Source of the DNA: Alphaproteobacteria bacterium
GTDB taxonomy: Bacteria > Pseudomonadota > Alphaproteobacteria > JANQMY01
DNA length: 64,000 nucleotides
Assembly: GCA_028289425.1 (NCBI GenBank)
Contig: JANQPL010000019.1
Location: 88,607 to 152,606 of the forward strand
Direction: 5' to 3'
Notes under the pieces: model-generated
The model's database searches: none
What the model saw: only the letters and a program-made list of their open reading frames with translations
Told to the model about the DNA's origin: nothing
Made by a program: the position numbers and the translations under genes
Part shown: positions 55,404 through 64,000 of the stretch, piece by piece
How positions within the stretch are numbered: the first letter of the stretch is position 1
Layout: each line of letters starts with the position of its first letter

Positions 55404-56128
55404 TGTAGTTTTGCCTTGAAGAAAGCCAACGTTTTCTCCAAGGCCCCGTCATCCAAATGCTCCGTGAGCGTCGAATGATCGCTGCCGGGAATTTCGGTGC
55501 CGTCGAAACTGTCGCCGAATTCGGCGCGGATGCGTTCGAACTTGGCGCGGGGACAAATGCGATCCCCTTCGTACCGGAAGCCGATAATGGACCCCGGCCC
55601 TTTTTCCTTTGCGGCCTGCTTCGCCGCCGCCAATTCGGCGTCGTCCATGGCAAGCTCTTTGCCGGACGCAAGGGGCAATGAGGGCTGACAGGCCACCGGC
55701 GCCATCACTTCCGGTTCGGCGACCAATGAAAGGGCGAAATTGCCGGTCAAACACATGCCGATTAGTCCGACCCCCTTACCGCCTTGCTCACTCAGCGCGT
55801 GGCGGCAGAGCGCGCGGATCCAATCGGTAATGGGCCCCATGCCGCGCTTGGAAAACACATGTATTTCGCGGCTGATGCAGACGCTCAACATGTTGGCAGT
55901 CATGTCGACGGACTCCGGTTTTCCGAACAAGAGCGGCATGTAGACAGCGTACCCATCAGCAATCAGGCGGTCTCCCAGCTCCCGGCATTCCACGGACATG
56001 CCGGGCAGCTCGTGAAGCAGAACCACTCCGGGACCGCTTCCGCCTTTGTAAAGCCATCGAGATATGCCGTCATGGTCAAAAGGCGTTGGCTCTTCCCATC
56101 CGGCAATAAGATTCGGTTTTGCGTTCAT
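55400..56128 (-). CDS. Dienelactone hydrolase family protein
   Basis: A 242-residue alpha/beta hydrolase of the DLH family. The nucleophile is Cys in GLIGMCLTGNFAL, as in dienelactone hydrolases, with the histidine in GSDHSTLTEH near the end and an Asp-containing loop before it. An N-terminal strand-rich part (VVLLHELPGM) carries the oxyanion region. In aromatic-compound breakdown such enzymes open dienelactones; many homologues act on other lactones or esters. The ATG stands four bases after the stop of the ABC permease gene, so it may belong to that operon. TTG one codon earlier is a less likely start. Confidence 0.88.
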   Translation of the reverse strand: MNAKPNLIAGWEEPTPFDHDGISRWLYKGGSGPGVVLLHELPGMSVECRELGDRLIADGYAVYMPLLFGKPESVDMTANMLSVCISREIHVFSKRGMGPITDWIRALCRHALSEQGGKGVGLIGMCLTGNFALSLVAEPEVMAPVACQPSLPLASGKELAMDDAELAAAKQAAKEKGPGSIIGFRYEGDRICPRAKFERIRAEFGDSFDGTEIPGSDHSTLTEHLDDGALEKTLAFFKAKLH

Positions 56129-56132
56129 CAAT

Positions 56133-57722
56133 CTAATCCGTCTGTTGGCTGATTTTCGAAGAGAGAAAAGCGGCGGCCTGCTTGGGTGTCCGGCCGTCCA
56201 GATCGACGTGCTTATTTGCTTCGCGCATCAGTGTGTCACTGATTTTGTTGAGGAGCGGCGTAAGAGATTTGATTAGCCCCGGAATTTTGGCGCCGTCGGG
56301 CGACAACAGTACAATGGCATCATAGGGCGGAAAAGCCTGGCGTTCATCGCTCAAGATCACCAGATCAAACGCGGTGATGCGGCCATCGGTCGTATAGGCC
56401 GTGATCACGTCCACATTCCGATCGCGCACGGCGCCGTACATAAACGTGGAATCCATACTGCGCGTGCCCAGCGCATTTAAGCCATATGCGTCACGCACAC
56501 GGATCCATTCATTGCGGCCAAAAAATTCCGGGTCGCCGCCGATGACCAAGCTATTGCCATGGGTTTGCAAATCAGAGATCGAGCGAATTCCCAACTCTTC
56601 CGCCCGGTCCCGCCGCATGGCAAACCCATAAGCGTTTTCGAAGCCCAATCGTCCCAAGGTCAGAATGTTGTGTTCTTTCCGCAAATAGGCCGCCATTTCG
56701 ATAAACATGGCCGTGCGCTCAACAGGGTCTTCGCGGCCCATAATGGTGGCCCAAATGGTGCCCGTGTAATCTACATAGACATCGATCGTATTGTTGCGCA
56801 GGGCATCGAAGACGATGGTCGATCCGAGATTCTGAAGATTCTCGACAATTGCGCCGTCTTCTTGAAGTCTCGTCGCAATCACATCGGCGAGAATAAACTG
56901 CTCCGTGAAGGTCTTCGCGCCAACGCGAACCGTTTGCCCCTGCAGCCCGGCGGGTTGAGTGCCGGGCCCACCGGACGGCCGTTGCGACGAAAACGATGCA
57001 ACGGCTTGTTGTCGAGTGAACGTTTCAATCAGCGACGGCGCGATACCGCCCACAAAAATAATGATGAGTCCCGCGCCCGCCATGACGCCAAGGCGACGGT
57101 TGCGGTCTTGCGCACTTTTTTCAAGCAAGCGCACCAATTGATCCAAGATGATCGCCAATAGAGCAGCAAACACGCAGCCGAAAATGACCGAAAGCCAATT
57201 GCGGGTCTGGAGCCCGGAGAAAATGTAGTTGCCCAAACTTTCCGCACCCACCGGTGTGGACAATGTGGCAATGCCGACGACCCAGACAGTCGCCGTGCGC
57301 ACCCCCGCAATGATGACCGGGGCCGCAAGGGGCAGTTCCACTTGCCATAGACGCTGGCGGTCGGTCATGCCTACACCCCGCGCCGCTTCGGTCATGTCTG
57401 GATCCACTTCCTGCAGTCCGGTCACCGTATTCCGCAAAACCGGCAGAATGCTGTAAAGCGTGAGGGCAACGAAGGCAGGTCCAAACCCGATCGTGCCGCC
57501 TAAGATGGGCACCATAAGCGCCAGCAAGGCCATGCTGGGGATGGTCTGGATCAGCGCCGCCACATTCACGATGGTGCCGCCCAACCTTTCGGACCGCGCC
57601 GCGTAGATGCCAAGGGGCAAACTGATCAGAATACCGATGAACAGCGCCGATAAGGATAACAGCAAATGTCCGCCCAAATAGGCTGGAAGCTCGGCGAGGC
57701 GTTCCTGAAGATTCGCGGTCAT
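56133..57722 (-). CDS. Osmoprotectant ABC transporter, permease fused to substrate-binding domain
   Basis: A 529-residue fusion. Residues 1-210 form an OpuB-type permease with five or six membrane segments and the EAARGVGMTDRQRLWQVELP coupling loop. One more segment (about 218-238) leads to the OpuAC-type binding domain from about 265 (VRVGAKTFTEQFILADVIA to the end), which includes YVDYTGTIWATIM and MYGAVRDRNVDVITAYTTDG. Such fusions import glycine betaine, choline or related compounds. The start overlaps the ATPase gene by four bases. Ligand cannot be fixed, and no CBS-domain sensor is seen in the ATPase. Confidence 0.92.
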   Translation of the reverse strand: MTANLQERLAELPAYLGGHLLLSLSALFIGILISLPLGIYAARSERLGGTIVNVAALIQTIPSMALLALMVPILGGTIGFGPAFVALTLYSILPVLRNTVTGLQEVDPDMTEAARGVGMTDRQRLWQVELPLAAPVIIAGVRTATVWVVGIATLSTPVGAESLGNYIFSGLQTRNWLSVIFGCVFAALLAIILDQLVRLLEKSAQDRNRRLGVMAGAGLIIIFVGGIAPSLIETFTRQQAVASFSSQRPSGGPGTQPAGLQGQTVRVGAKTFTEQFILADVIATRLQEDGAIVENLQNLGSTIVFDALRNNTIDVYVDYTGTIWATIMGREDPVERTAMFIEMAAYLRKEHNILTLGRLGFENAYGFAMRRDRAEELGIRSISDLQTHGNSLVIGGDPEFFGRNEWIRVRDAYGLNALGTRSMDSTFMYGAVRDRNVDVITAYTTDGRITAFDLVILSDERQAFPPYDAIVLLSPDGAKIPGLIKSLTPLLNKISDTLMREANKHVDLDGRTPKQAAAFLSSKISQQTD

Positions 57723-58501
57723 GGCGCGTTGCCGATTGGGTCGTGCATGATCGTGTCGAGCTGATCGGCTTGGCGTTTCGGCGTTGACATCAGTTCAGCC
57801 ACGTAATCGTCCGCCGGCCGATTAACCAGATCGTCTGGTGTTCCGTCCTGCACGATCTTGCCGTGTTGCATCACGATGATGCGGTCGGCCATCAGCAGCG
57901 CTTCGGTCATGTCGTGGGTCACAAGCACGGTGGTAAGGTTGAGCTGCGTGTGAATGTCTTTGAAATCCTGCTGAAGGCGATCTCTCGTCAGCGGGTCGAG
58001 GGCACCGAAGGGTTCGTCCAGCAACATAATGGCTGGTCCGGCCGCCAGCGCACGGGCAAAGCCGATACGTTGACGTTGCCCCCCGGAAAGCTCACGGGGA
58101 AAACGGTGGCGAAACTCGTCCGGCGGCAGGTGGACCAAATCCAGCAAATCGTCGACCCGCGCATCGATCCGCTGCGCCCCCCAAGCCAGCAGCTTCGGTG
58201 TCACACCGATGTTTTCGGCGATTGTCATGTGCGGAAAAAGCCCCACACCCTGAAACGCATAACCGATCATGCGGCGCAGAATGGCAGGTTCAATTGAGGA
58301 AACATCCGTGCCGTCCAACACGATCCTGCCGGCGGTCGGATCGATCAGCCGATTGATCATTTTGAGGGTCGTGGTTTTTCCGCACCCGGATTCCCCCAAC
58401 AAGGCCACCAATTCCCCTTCGGCGATACCAAATGAAATGTCGTCCACGGCCGTTACGGGTCCGGGAAAGACCTTTGTCACATTGTCGATGGATAGTCGCA
58501 C
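57719..58501 (-). CDS. Osmoprotectant ABC transporter ATPase
   Basis: A 260-residue ABC ATPase. Walker A is GESGCGKTTTLKM, the Q-loop region is YAFQGVGLFPHM, the signature is LSGGQRQRIGFARAL, Walker B is IMLLDEPFGALD and the switch His is in LVTHDMTEAL. It matches the OpuCA/OpuBA group but ends soon after the ABC domain, without the two CBS domains that sense ionic strength in the longer homologues. It is the first of the two transporter genes, coupled to the fused permease gene. Confidence 0.94.
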   Translation of the reverse strand: MRLSIDNVTKVFPGPVTAVDDISFGIAEGELVALLGESGCGKTTTLKMINRLIDPTAGRIVLDGTDVSSIEPAILRRMIGYAFQGVGLFPHMTIAENIGVTPKLLAWGAQRIDARVDDLLDLVHLPPDEFRHRFPRELSGGQRQRIGFARALAAGPAIMLLDEPFGALDPLTRDRLQQDFKDIHTQLNLTTVLVTHDMTEALLMADRIIVMQHGKIVQDGTPDDLVNRPADDYVAELMSTPKRQADQLDTIMHDPIGNAP

Positions 58502-58572
58502 GGGGCCCCGCGAATGATCGTCAGATTTCAGTCTAACGATAATTCACGGGGAACCCAAGATGAATGGTATGT

Positions 58573-59112
58573 TCAGCCCTGGGGTTGTGGCCTTCGGATG
58601 CGCGGCCCGAGCCATTCGATAACGTCCTGTGCGTCAAATGCTTTGACATCCCGGTCGTCTTTGACCCCCTTGAACATCACAATATCCGCATACGCCGTAT
58701 ATCGCGTAACCGCCCGGGTGGTGGTGCTCACGGAAGCACCATATCCGTGGCGGTGATAGGGGAAACGGTGATAATAGAAACCGTAACCGGGATAATCCTC
58801 GAACGTGCTACGATAATAGGTGTCTTTGTCGGTCGCGCGGGTTTCGATGACGAAGTAGTCGTATCCCGATTGCTTCGTGAGTTCCGCCGAGCGATAGAGC
58901 AGGTAATTCTCTACCGTCTCACGCGCGGTTAACGAATTGCCGGAAAACTTGACGCGGTATCGATTCTTTTCAATGCGGGTTTCCGAATAGCCATACCCCT
59001 GCTCGTTGGCCCCGCCATAGGGCGTCGGACCGCCACAGGCCGCGACCAACGCTCCAAGGCCCATCAATATCACGGTCAGGAAAAAGCGCCGGAATGGAGT
59101 CTTGTCGTTCAT
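58573..59112 (-). CDS. CC0125/CC1285-like lipoprotein
   Basis: A 179-residue lipoprotein. The signal peptide ends in the lipobox LVAAC. The mature part has the pattern GYSETRIEKNRYRVKFSGN, then TARETVENYLLYRSAELTKQ and FVIETRATDKDTYY, which I know from Caulobacter CC0125/CC1285-type lipoproteins; their role is not known. A Tyr/His/Gly-rich stretch (YPGYGFYYHRFPYHRHGYG) occupies the middle. The ATG at 59112 gives a proper signal peptide, whereas the longer frame does not. It lies between the redoxin gene and the ABC transporter on the same strand. Confidence 0.85.
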   Translation of the reverse strand: MNDKTPFRRFFLTVILMGLGALVAACGGPTPYGGANEQGYGYSETRIEKNRYRVKFSGNSLTARETVENYLLYRSAELTKQSGYDYFVIETRATDKDTYYRSTFEDYPGYGFYYHRFPYHRHGYGASVSTTTRAVTRYTAYADIVMFKGVKDDRDVKAFDAQDVIEWLGPRIRRPQPQG

Positions 59113-59249
59113 GGATCTATCCCACTCTGTTTGCGCTGTCTTTGTCGGTGCTCCAAAGGCGACAGCACACACCTTCCCCAGTGGATCGACCGCGAGAATA
59201 AACCCCAGATCCGCGTCGGGCAAGGACTCGACGCGGGGACGTGTTCGGA

Positions 59250-59909
59250 TTAGCCGCTGTACTTCACGCTGCAGCCATAGGGCTGAGTAACGGGTGTGGA
59301 GACGACATTTCCATCCCCAAGTTCGCCTAAAGCCTGTGCCACGTAATTTGTCGAATTGGGGATGTCGCCGGGATTGCTGGATCGTTTGCTGTCGATGGCC
59401 CCCATATATTGAAGCACGCCGGCTTCATCGATGATGAACATGTGCGGCGTGGTCTTCGCCCCATACATACGGCCGATGGAACCATCCCCATCAAGAATGA
59501 CGGCCGTTGGGCTGGCGCCACGACTTTCGCTCAACTCATTCGCCTGAACGGCCGTTACATGGCCCTGCTTTCCCGGTGCGGAAGACACCACCGATAGCCA
59601 TACGGCCCCAGCCCCTGTTGTCGATGCCTGCAAGGTCTGCATATTGCGCTGGCTTTCGTCATAATGCTTGCGCACATAGGGGCAATCGTGATTGGTCCAT
59701 TCCAGAATGACCTTCTGTCCACTGAAGGCTGACAGGTCGACCGTGTTGCCGTTGGAATCGGTGCCGGTGAAGGTTGGTGCCGCCACGCCGATTTGAGGGC
59801 CCCTTTCAGCGGCCGTCGAGCGATCCGCAAACGCCAGCAGCAATGATGTCGCGGCGGCCACACAGAATGTCAGTGCAAAGAGTTTGGATCGGGTGGAAAT
59901 TGTAAGCAT
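59250..59909 (-). CDS. Exported redoxin-domain protein
   Basis: A 219-residue thioredoxin-fold protein with a signal peptide (hydrophobic about 10-28, cleavage near STAAE). The redoxin domain begins with GVAAPTFTGTDSNGN; the active site reads EWTNHDCPYVRKHYD, a single Cys where thioredoxins have CxxC, and the cis-Pro strand is KTTPHMFIID. The one-Cys form fits a peroxidase-like or reductase-dependent protein in the periplasm. It lies 21 bases downstream of the dsbD gene, which would supply electrons, so the pair is probably functional. Confidence 0.9.
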   Translation of the reverse strand: MLTISTRSKLFALTFCVAAATSLLLAFADRSTAAERGPQIGVAAPTFTGTDSNGNTVDLSAFSGQKVILEWTNHDCPYVRKHYDESQRNMQTLQASTTGAGAVWLSVVSSAPGKQGHVTAVQANELSESRGASPTAVILDGDGSIGRMYGAKTTPHMFIIDEAGVLQYMGAIDSKRSSNPGDIPNSTNYVAQALGELGDGNVVSTPVTQPYGCSVKYSG

Positions 59910-59930
59910 TTCACTCTCCTGGTTTCTCGA

Positions 59931-62051
59931 TTACAGACCTTCAAAAGCGTCCAATACAATTCCTTCGGTCAACAATTGGGGTAATAAATACGGCTCCTTG
60001 CCCGAGCTGGGCTTTGGATAAATCACATAGAGCGGAACGCCGGCCCGTCCAAACCGGGCGAGCTTTTGCCCGATTTCTTCGTCATAGGACGTCCAATCGC
60101 CCACCAGATAGGCGATGTCATGCTGCGTCATGTGCTCGTGAACGGCAGCGGTAAAAGCAACGCTTTCATTCGCTTTGCAGGTGATGCACCAATCCGCCGT
60201 CAGATTTACAAAAACAGCTCTGTCCTGAGCCAGCAGATCCTTCAGCCGGTTATCGGAATAGGCTTCCGCATGTTCCGGTAATTTGGAGTGCGTGGTGGTG
60301 GCAGCCGCTCGCTGGGGCGACCAATCGATCAAGGCAAGCGCGCCACCGACCGCCAGCACCGCCAACACCCGACCGGCGACATACCAGGTGCCCGTTGCCA
60401 TTTTCGTGCTTTCAAACACCCAGGCGGCAAACGCGATCAACACCGCGCCCGCCAAAACCAAAATCACCACGTTGGCGGCCACTTGCGCGGACAACACCCA
60501 CACAAGCCAGATCGCCGTTGCGAACATGGGAAACGCCAGTAGTTGCTTGAACCGTTCCATCCACGCGCCAGGCTTGGGGATCAGGCGCAACAGCGCCGGG
60601 CTGAAGCTGACTGCCAGATAAGGTGCCGCGAGGCCGAGGCCCAATGCCCCAAAGATTCCAAGGGCTATGGCCATGGGCTGGACGAGGGCAAATCCCAAGG
60701 CCGTGCCCATAAACGGCGCCGTACAAGGCGTTGCCACCACTGTTGCCAGAACGCCGGTGAAAAATGATCCGGTCAGACCCGATCCCCTCGCAAGGCCGCT
60801 GCCGATACCCATCATGGAACTTCCAAACGAGAACACATTGGCTAGATTGAGCCCGACGGCGAACATCAGATACGCAAGCAGTGTGACAATCACCGGCGAT
60901 TGCAGTTGGAAGCCCCAGCCGATTTGGTCACCAGCAGACCGCAAGCTCACCAGCACGCCGCCGACAATCAGGAAGCTGACAAGCACACCCGCGGCATAGG
61001 ACAGACCGTGCTGTCGTGCGATCCACGGCGCCTCCCGGGCCTGGCGCACAATGTCGAGCGCTTTCATGGACAGCACCGGCAGCACGCACGGCATCAAGTT
61101 CAGGATAAGCCCGCCGATGAATGCAAAAACCAATGCCTGCCAAATGGGGATGTCGATTGCGGAAAGCACGTTTGGCGCCGGTAGGTCCGAGAAGGCGGCG
61201 CGATCCGCTTCGACCTGAAAGGCGCGGCGCACCACACCGTCCTTTAGATCCTCTTCAATGACGACAACGCCGTCGAATGTGTCGCCAATCTCATCCGCGC
61301 GCGTGCCTGGTATGAGTTGGATCGCAAGACCACGCTCCGTTTTTTGGAACTGAGCCTCTACGGCGTTTTTGAGAACGCCTTCCTGGCTTGAGAACACCTC
61401 GACCGATTTGATCGACGGCAGATCTATCGACCCCATATCCAATTGCAGTGCGATTGATTCGTTCCGTTGTCCAAATGACGCCGGCCACGGTGAAGGAATC
61501 GGCAGCGCCATGCGCGTGTTCGAGAACGCTTTCTGCCAAATCTTATTGGCGGCAACGTCGCCGCTTGCCACATCCATTGTGAGCGTGAGTGTCGCCTCTT
61601 CGGGGATGCAAATGTCTTTGCACACCAGCCAGCGCGCATTCGCGGTCAGCGTGACCGAGGTCCCCGGCGCCAAATCCGCGGGTGCGATGATGGGGACCAA
61701 CAGGTAGAGATCGCCCGAATAGCCAAAATTGACGAGATCGGCGAGCGGAATGCGTTCCGGAGCGGGCCACACGATATCGCCCGCAACAAACCCTTCAGGC
61801 AGGACCCAATCTATTGTGGTCGGTTCGCCGGAATCGCCGGGATTCTTCCAATAGGTATGCCACCCTTCTCGGATCTCTTGCCTGAGCGCGACCCAAAATG
61901 TGGTGCCCGCGGGCACCTCTTCCATTTCGCTGATCAGCCAGGCTTTGACGTTTGGCGTTGAGACCGGATTCGCGGCAGCCGGCAGGGTGGCGCCCGCCAG
62001 AACAAGCGCCACCAATCCAAAGATCAGGTTTTTCAACGCCTTAAGGCCCAT
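59931..62051 (-). CDS. DsbD-like thiol:disulfide interchange protein
   Basis: A 706-residue electron-transfer protein that carries reducing power from the cytosol to the periplasm. A signal peptide (about 1-27) leads to an N-terminal periplasmic domain with C144 and C148 (WLVCKDICIP). The membrane core has GLILNLMPCVLPVLSMKAL and TVVATPCTAPFMGTALGFA, each with the essential Cys. The C-terminal thioredoxin domain has ADWCITCKANE, C622 and C625. It resembles ScsB-type DsbD proteins. The ATG at 62051 is preferred because it gives a normal signal peptide. It opens the leftward run with the redoxin gene. Confidence 0.93.
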   Translation of the reverse strand: MGLKALKNLIFGLVALVLAGATLPAAANPVSTPNVKAWLISEMEEVPAGTTFWVALRQEIREGWHTYWKNPGDSGEPTTIDWVLPEGFVAGDIVWPAPERIPLADLVNFGYSGDLYLLVPIIAPADLAPGTSVTLTANARWLVCKDICIPEEATLTLTMDVASGDVAANKIWQKAFSNTRMALPIPSPWPASFGQRNESIALQLDMGSIDLPSIKSVEVFSSQEGVLKNAVEAQFQKTERGLAIQLIPGTRADEIGDTFDGVVVIEEDLKDGVVRRAFQVEADRAAFSDLPAPNVLSAIDIPIWQALVFAFIGGLILNLMPCVLPVLSMKALDIVRQAREAPWIARQHGLSYAAGVLVSFLIVGGVLVSLRSAGDQIGWGFQLQSPVIVTLLAYLMFAVGLNLANVFSFGSSMMGIGSGLARGSGLTGSFFTGVLATVVATPCTAPFMGTALGFALVQPMAIALGIFGALGLGLAAPYLAVSFSPALLRLIPKPGAWMERFKQLLAFPMFATAIWLVWVLSAQVAANVVILVLAGAVLIAFAAWVFESTKMATGTWYVAGRVLAVLAVGGALALIDWSPQRAAATTTHSKLPEHAEAYSDNRLKDLLAQDRAVFVNLTADWCITCKANESVAFTAAVHEHMTQHDIAYLVGDWTSYDEEIGQKLARFGRAGVPLYVIYPKPSSGKEPYLLPQLLTEGIVLDAFEGL

Positions 62052-62151
62052 CCACCTACCGCTAGGACAATCAATCCTGGGCAGGATATAGCAGTATTGC
62101 TTGTGATGTTCCAAAGAGAGCCGATCACAAGAAATTCAACTGCTTAGGGTG

Positions 62152-62541
62152 TCAGTTGGCCGCGACCACCCGAATCTCAACCAGGCCTCCGGGCACGGCG
62201 AGCTCGGTGATGCCGATGGCTGTCCAGGCCGGATAGGGCTCTTTCACGTACTTGTCCTTCACTTTCATGAACGTGCCCATATGTTCCTGCAGTCCCACAT
62301 GGTAGGTGGTCATTTCGATAATGTTGTCCATGGAACTGCCGGCTTCGGCCAGGATGGCTTCCACGGCTTTGAACGCAAGGTCGAATTGGGCTTCCGGATC
62401 GGCCGGCGCCTTGCCATCGGGGCCGATGCCGATTTGTCCTGATGCGAACAGCCGGTCGCCGTGCCGTATCGCCGGCGCAAAATGAAAATTGTTGTACATC
62501 GCCTCGCCCGATTTGGGCAGGATCACCTCACCTGCGGCCAT
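62152..62541 (-). CDS. RidA/YjgF family protein
   Basis: A 129-residue trimeric RidA-type protein. The core motifs are LFASGQIGIGPDGK, FKAVEAILAEAGSSMDNII and the C-terminal PYPAWTAIGITELAVPGGLVEIRVVA. The Arg of the substrate site in archetypal RidA (R105) corresponds to the Arg in EIRVVA or to the Thr-Ala-Ile-Gly strand, so deaminase activity is likely but not certain. It hydrolyses reactive imines and protects PLP enzymes in the family. It stands on its own between dsbD and the divergent reductase gene. Confidence 0.9.
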   Translation of the reverse strand: MAAGEVILPKSGEAMYNNFHFAPAIRHGDRLFASGQIGIGPDGKAPADPEAQFDLAFKAVEAILAEAGSSMDNIIEMTTYHVGLQEHMGTFMKVKDKYVKEPYPAWTAIGITELAVPGGLVEIRVVAAN

Positions 62542-62718
62542 GGGATTTCCTCCATGAGAGTTATTGTTGGGGTTTACGGTCCCCTTAGAATGGGGTCTTG
62601 TTCTGATGGGCTCAAGGTATCGTCAATTGGCAAAAATGCACAAGCGCAATCGGGGGCCTGATCCATGCTGGGATTACGAAGACTGTTCTCAAAAAACAAT
62701 GCAGAGGAGCGCTCCACC

Positions 62719-63735
62719 ATGCCCAAGATGAACCGTCAATGGCGCCTCAAAAGACGCCCGGTCGGCGACATCCAAAAGGATGATTTGGAATTGGTGGAGA
62801 GCCCGATTCGGGAGTTGAACGATGGGGAATTCCTTGTACGGAACATCTATCTGTCAGTGGATCCCACCAACCGCATTTGGATGAGCGATATCGACCAATA
62901 TATGGATCCTGTGGGTATTGGGGACGTGATGCGCGGCGGCACGTGCGGAATCGTGGAGGCGTCCAAGAACCCTGGTTTTTCTCCCGGCGACTTTGTCATC
63001 GGTGGCATGCAGTGGGAAACTCATTCGATCCTGCCGGGCGCGGGCAAACTACCCGCCGATACGGGCCTGCCGCTCACCGCCTTTATGAGCGTGCTGGGTG
63101 CCACCGGTATGACCGCCTATTTCGGCTTGCTGGATGTGGGCAAACCGAAGGACGGCGAGACCGTTGTGGTGTCTGCGGCCGCCGGCGCGGTTGGGTCCAT
63201 TGTCGGACAGATTGCCAAGATCAAGGGCTGCCGTGCGGTGGGCATTGCCGGTGGGCCGGAAAAGTGCCAGCACGTGATCGATAAGTTCGGCTTCGATGCC
63301 TGCGTCGATTACAAAAAAGGCAATGTGCTGGAGGACCTGCGCGCCGCCTGTCCCGGCGGCATCGATGTGGATTTCGAAAATGTGGGCGGCGACATCATGG
63401 ATGATGTGTTCACCCTGCTGAACTTAAACGCGCGCGTGTCCTTGTGCGGCATGATCTCCACCTACAACGCAGCGGAGGATTGGACGGGGCCGCGCATGTT
63501 CCGCAACATTCTGATGAAACGCGCCATCGTGCAGGGATTTATCATCACCGATTTCCTCGAGCGCTTCCCCGAAGGCCAAGCGCAAATGGGCCAATGGATC
63601 ATGGAGGGCAAGCTGAAATGGGATGTGGACGTGGTGGACGGCATTGAGAACGCGCTCGATGCTCTTGACCGCATCTTTACTGGCAAGAATATGGGCAAGC
63701 AGCTTGTGCGCTTGTCTGAAGATCCAACGACTTAG
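62719..63735 (+). CDS. NADP-dependent medium-chain oxidoreductase (CurA/YncB-like)
   Basis: A 338-residue zinc-free medium-chain dehydrogenase/reductase. The N-terminal part has FLVRNIYLSVDPTNRIWM and the family GTCGIVEASKNPGFSPGD; the nucleotide loop is SAAAGAVGSIVGQIAK near 170, followed by IDVDFENVGGDIMDDVF. Relatives reduce the double bond of alpha,beta-unsaturated ketones (prostaglandin or curcumin reductase type). The ATG has GAGGAG eight bases upstream; the longer frame from 62665 adds 18 residues and is less likely. It is divergent from the RidA gene and ends before the hairpin-rich region. Confidence 0.9.
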   Translation: MPKMNRQWRLKRRPVGDIQKDDLELVESPIRELNDGEFLVRNIYLSVDPTNRIWMSDIDQYMDPVGIGDVMRGGTCGIVEASKNPGFSPGDFVIGGMQWETHSILPGAGKLPADTGLPLTAFMSVLGATGMTAYFGLLDVGKPKDGETVVVSAAAGAVGSIVGQIAKIKGCRAVGIAGGPEKCQHVIDKFGFDACVDYKKGNVLEDLRAACPGGIDVDFENVGGDIMDDVFTLLNLNARVSLCGMISTYNAAEDWTGPRMFRNILMKRAIVQGFIITDFLERFPEGQAQMGQWIMEGKLKWDVDVVDGIENALDALDRIFTGKNMGKQLVRLSEDPTT

Positions 63736-63795
63736 CGAATTGATGTCTTAGGGCCTTTTGATTTTCCTGTGGCCTAGCCACAACAAAGATATGTC

Positions 63796-63816
63796 GTCCC
63801 AGCCTTGAGCTGGGAC
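63796..63816. repeat. Short palindromic element
   Basis: GTCCCAGC, five-base loop, GCTGGGAC, preceded by TGTC and followed by CCAT. The type GTC-n-CCC arm with a GGGAC partner is like the elements at 10.9 and 32.0 kb. It lies 60 bases after the reductase stop and may end its transcript, but no T-tract follows. Confidence 0.55.
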
Positions 63817-63909
63817 CCATAGCCCTCGAGTTCTCAACTCTTGTGATGTCAGCAGTACCAAGCTCCACAACCGACCACCCGCCAAATTGGATCTGGTGAG
63901 CGTGAAGCT

Positions 63910-63980
63910 CCACGGGGCAAGCCCCGTGGTATCACCGCTTCGCGCGTGACCTTCGGTCACGACAGGTCAAGCTGCGCTTG
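63910..63980. repeat. Cluster of three hairpins at the window end
   Basis: Three hairpins follow one another: CCACGGGGC/GCCCCGTGG with a two-base loop (63910-63929), CGTGACC/GGTCACG with a three-base loop (63945-63961) and CAAGC/GCTTG (63968-63980). No open frame with coding look crosses them. They may continue beyond the window, so the nature of the element is open. Confidence 0.5.
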
Positions 63981-64000
63981 CCCGCTATCCTCTTTTCCTT

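Overview
This is a chromosomal stretch of a hopanoid-producing Gram-negative bacterium, most likely an alphaproteobacterium. The evidence is a set of hpn genes of alphaproteobacterial type, a FecI/FecR/STN-type TonB receptor cassette, SapC-family and CC0125-like proteins, a fused indolepyruvate ferredoxin oxidoreductase beside an Lrp/AsnC regulator, and glutaryl-CoA dehydrogenase. I cannot fix the genus by reading alone. Coding density is high, both strands are used, and no stretch above 300 bases lacks a gene. I see no rRNA, tRNA, CRISPR array, prophage or transposase.

Layout. 1-2.9 kb: end of a PhyH-family oxygenase, an SDR protein and two alpha/beta-hydrolase-fold proteins. 3.0-7.5 kb: TonB receptor with signalling domain, FecR anti-sigma regulator and ECF sigma factor, transcribed leftwards toward the hydrolases. 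This looks like a cell-surface-signalling uptake locus coupled to substrate processing. 7.6-9.5 kb: a DNA-alkylation-repair-like gene behind the sugar epimerase hpnA. 9.7-25 kb: an isoprenoid/hopanoid supercluster in alternating orientation: sulfotransferase, dxr, hpnB-C-D-E-G, ispH, hpnN, hpnM, dxs, ispA. Together these cover the first, second and last steps of the MEP pathway, prenyl chain elongation, squalene formation, side-chain/glycosyl tailoring and hopanoid transport. Squalene-hopene cyclase (shc/hpnF) and hpnH, usually part of such loci, are not in the window.

25-32 kb: double cupin, two crotonase-family enzymes, M48 lipoprotein protease with LysM, acyl-CoA synthetase, metallo-beta-lactamase-fold hydrolase and a small GIY-YIG nuclease followed by paired palindromes. 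32-36 kb: Lrp/AsnC regulator divergent from a 1180-residue indolepyruvate oxidoreductase. 36-45 kb: a small unrecognised protein behind a palindrome-rich leader, an orphan LuxR regulator with a full acyl-homoserine-lactone signature, and the PBP1C/alpha-2-macroglobulin pair. 45-52.5 kb: lipoprotein, DUF4126 membrane protein, alpha/beta hydrolase behind an RND efflux pump with its adaptor, and SapC.

52.6-64 kb: racemase-like protein, gcdH plus a crotonase-family gene, then a long leftward run of dsbD, redoxin, lipoprotein, osmoprotectant ABC transporter and dienelactone hydrolase. RidA and an NADP-dependent reductase close the window, followed by a hairpin-rich tail. Several palindromic intergenic elements share a common half-site and appear to belong to one dispersed repeat family.
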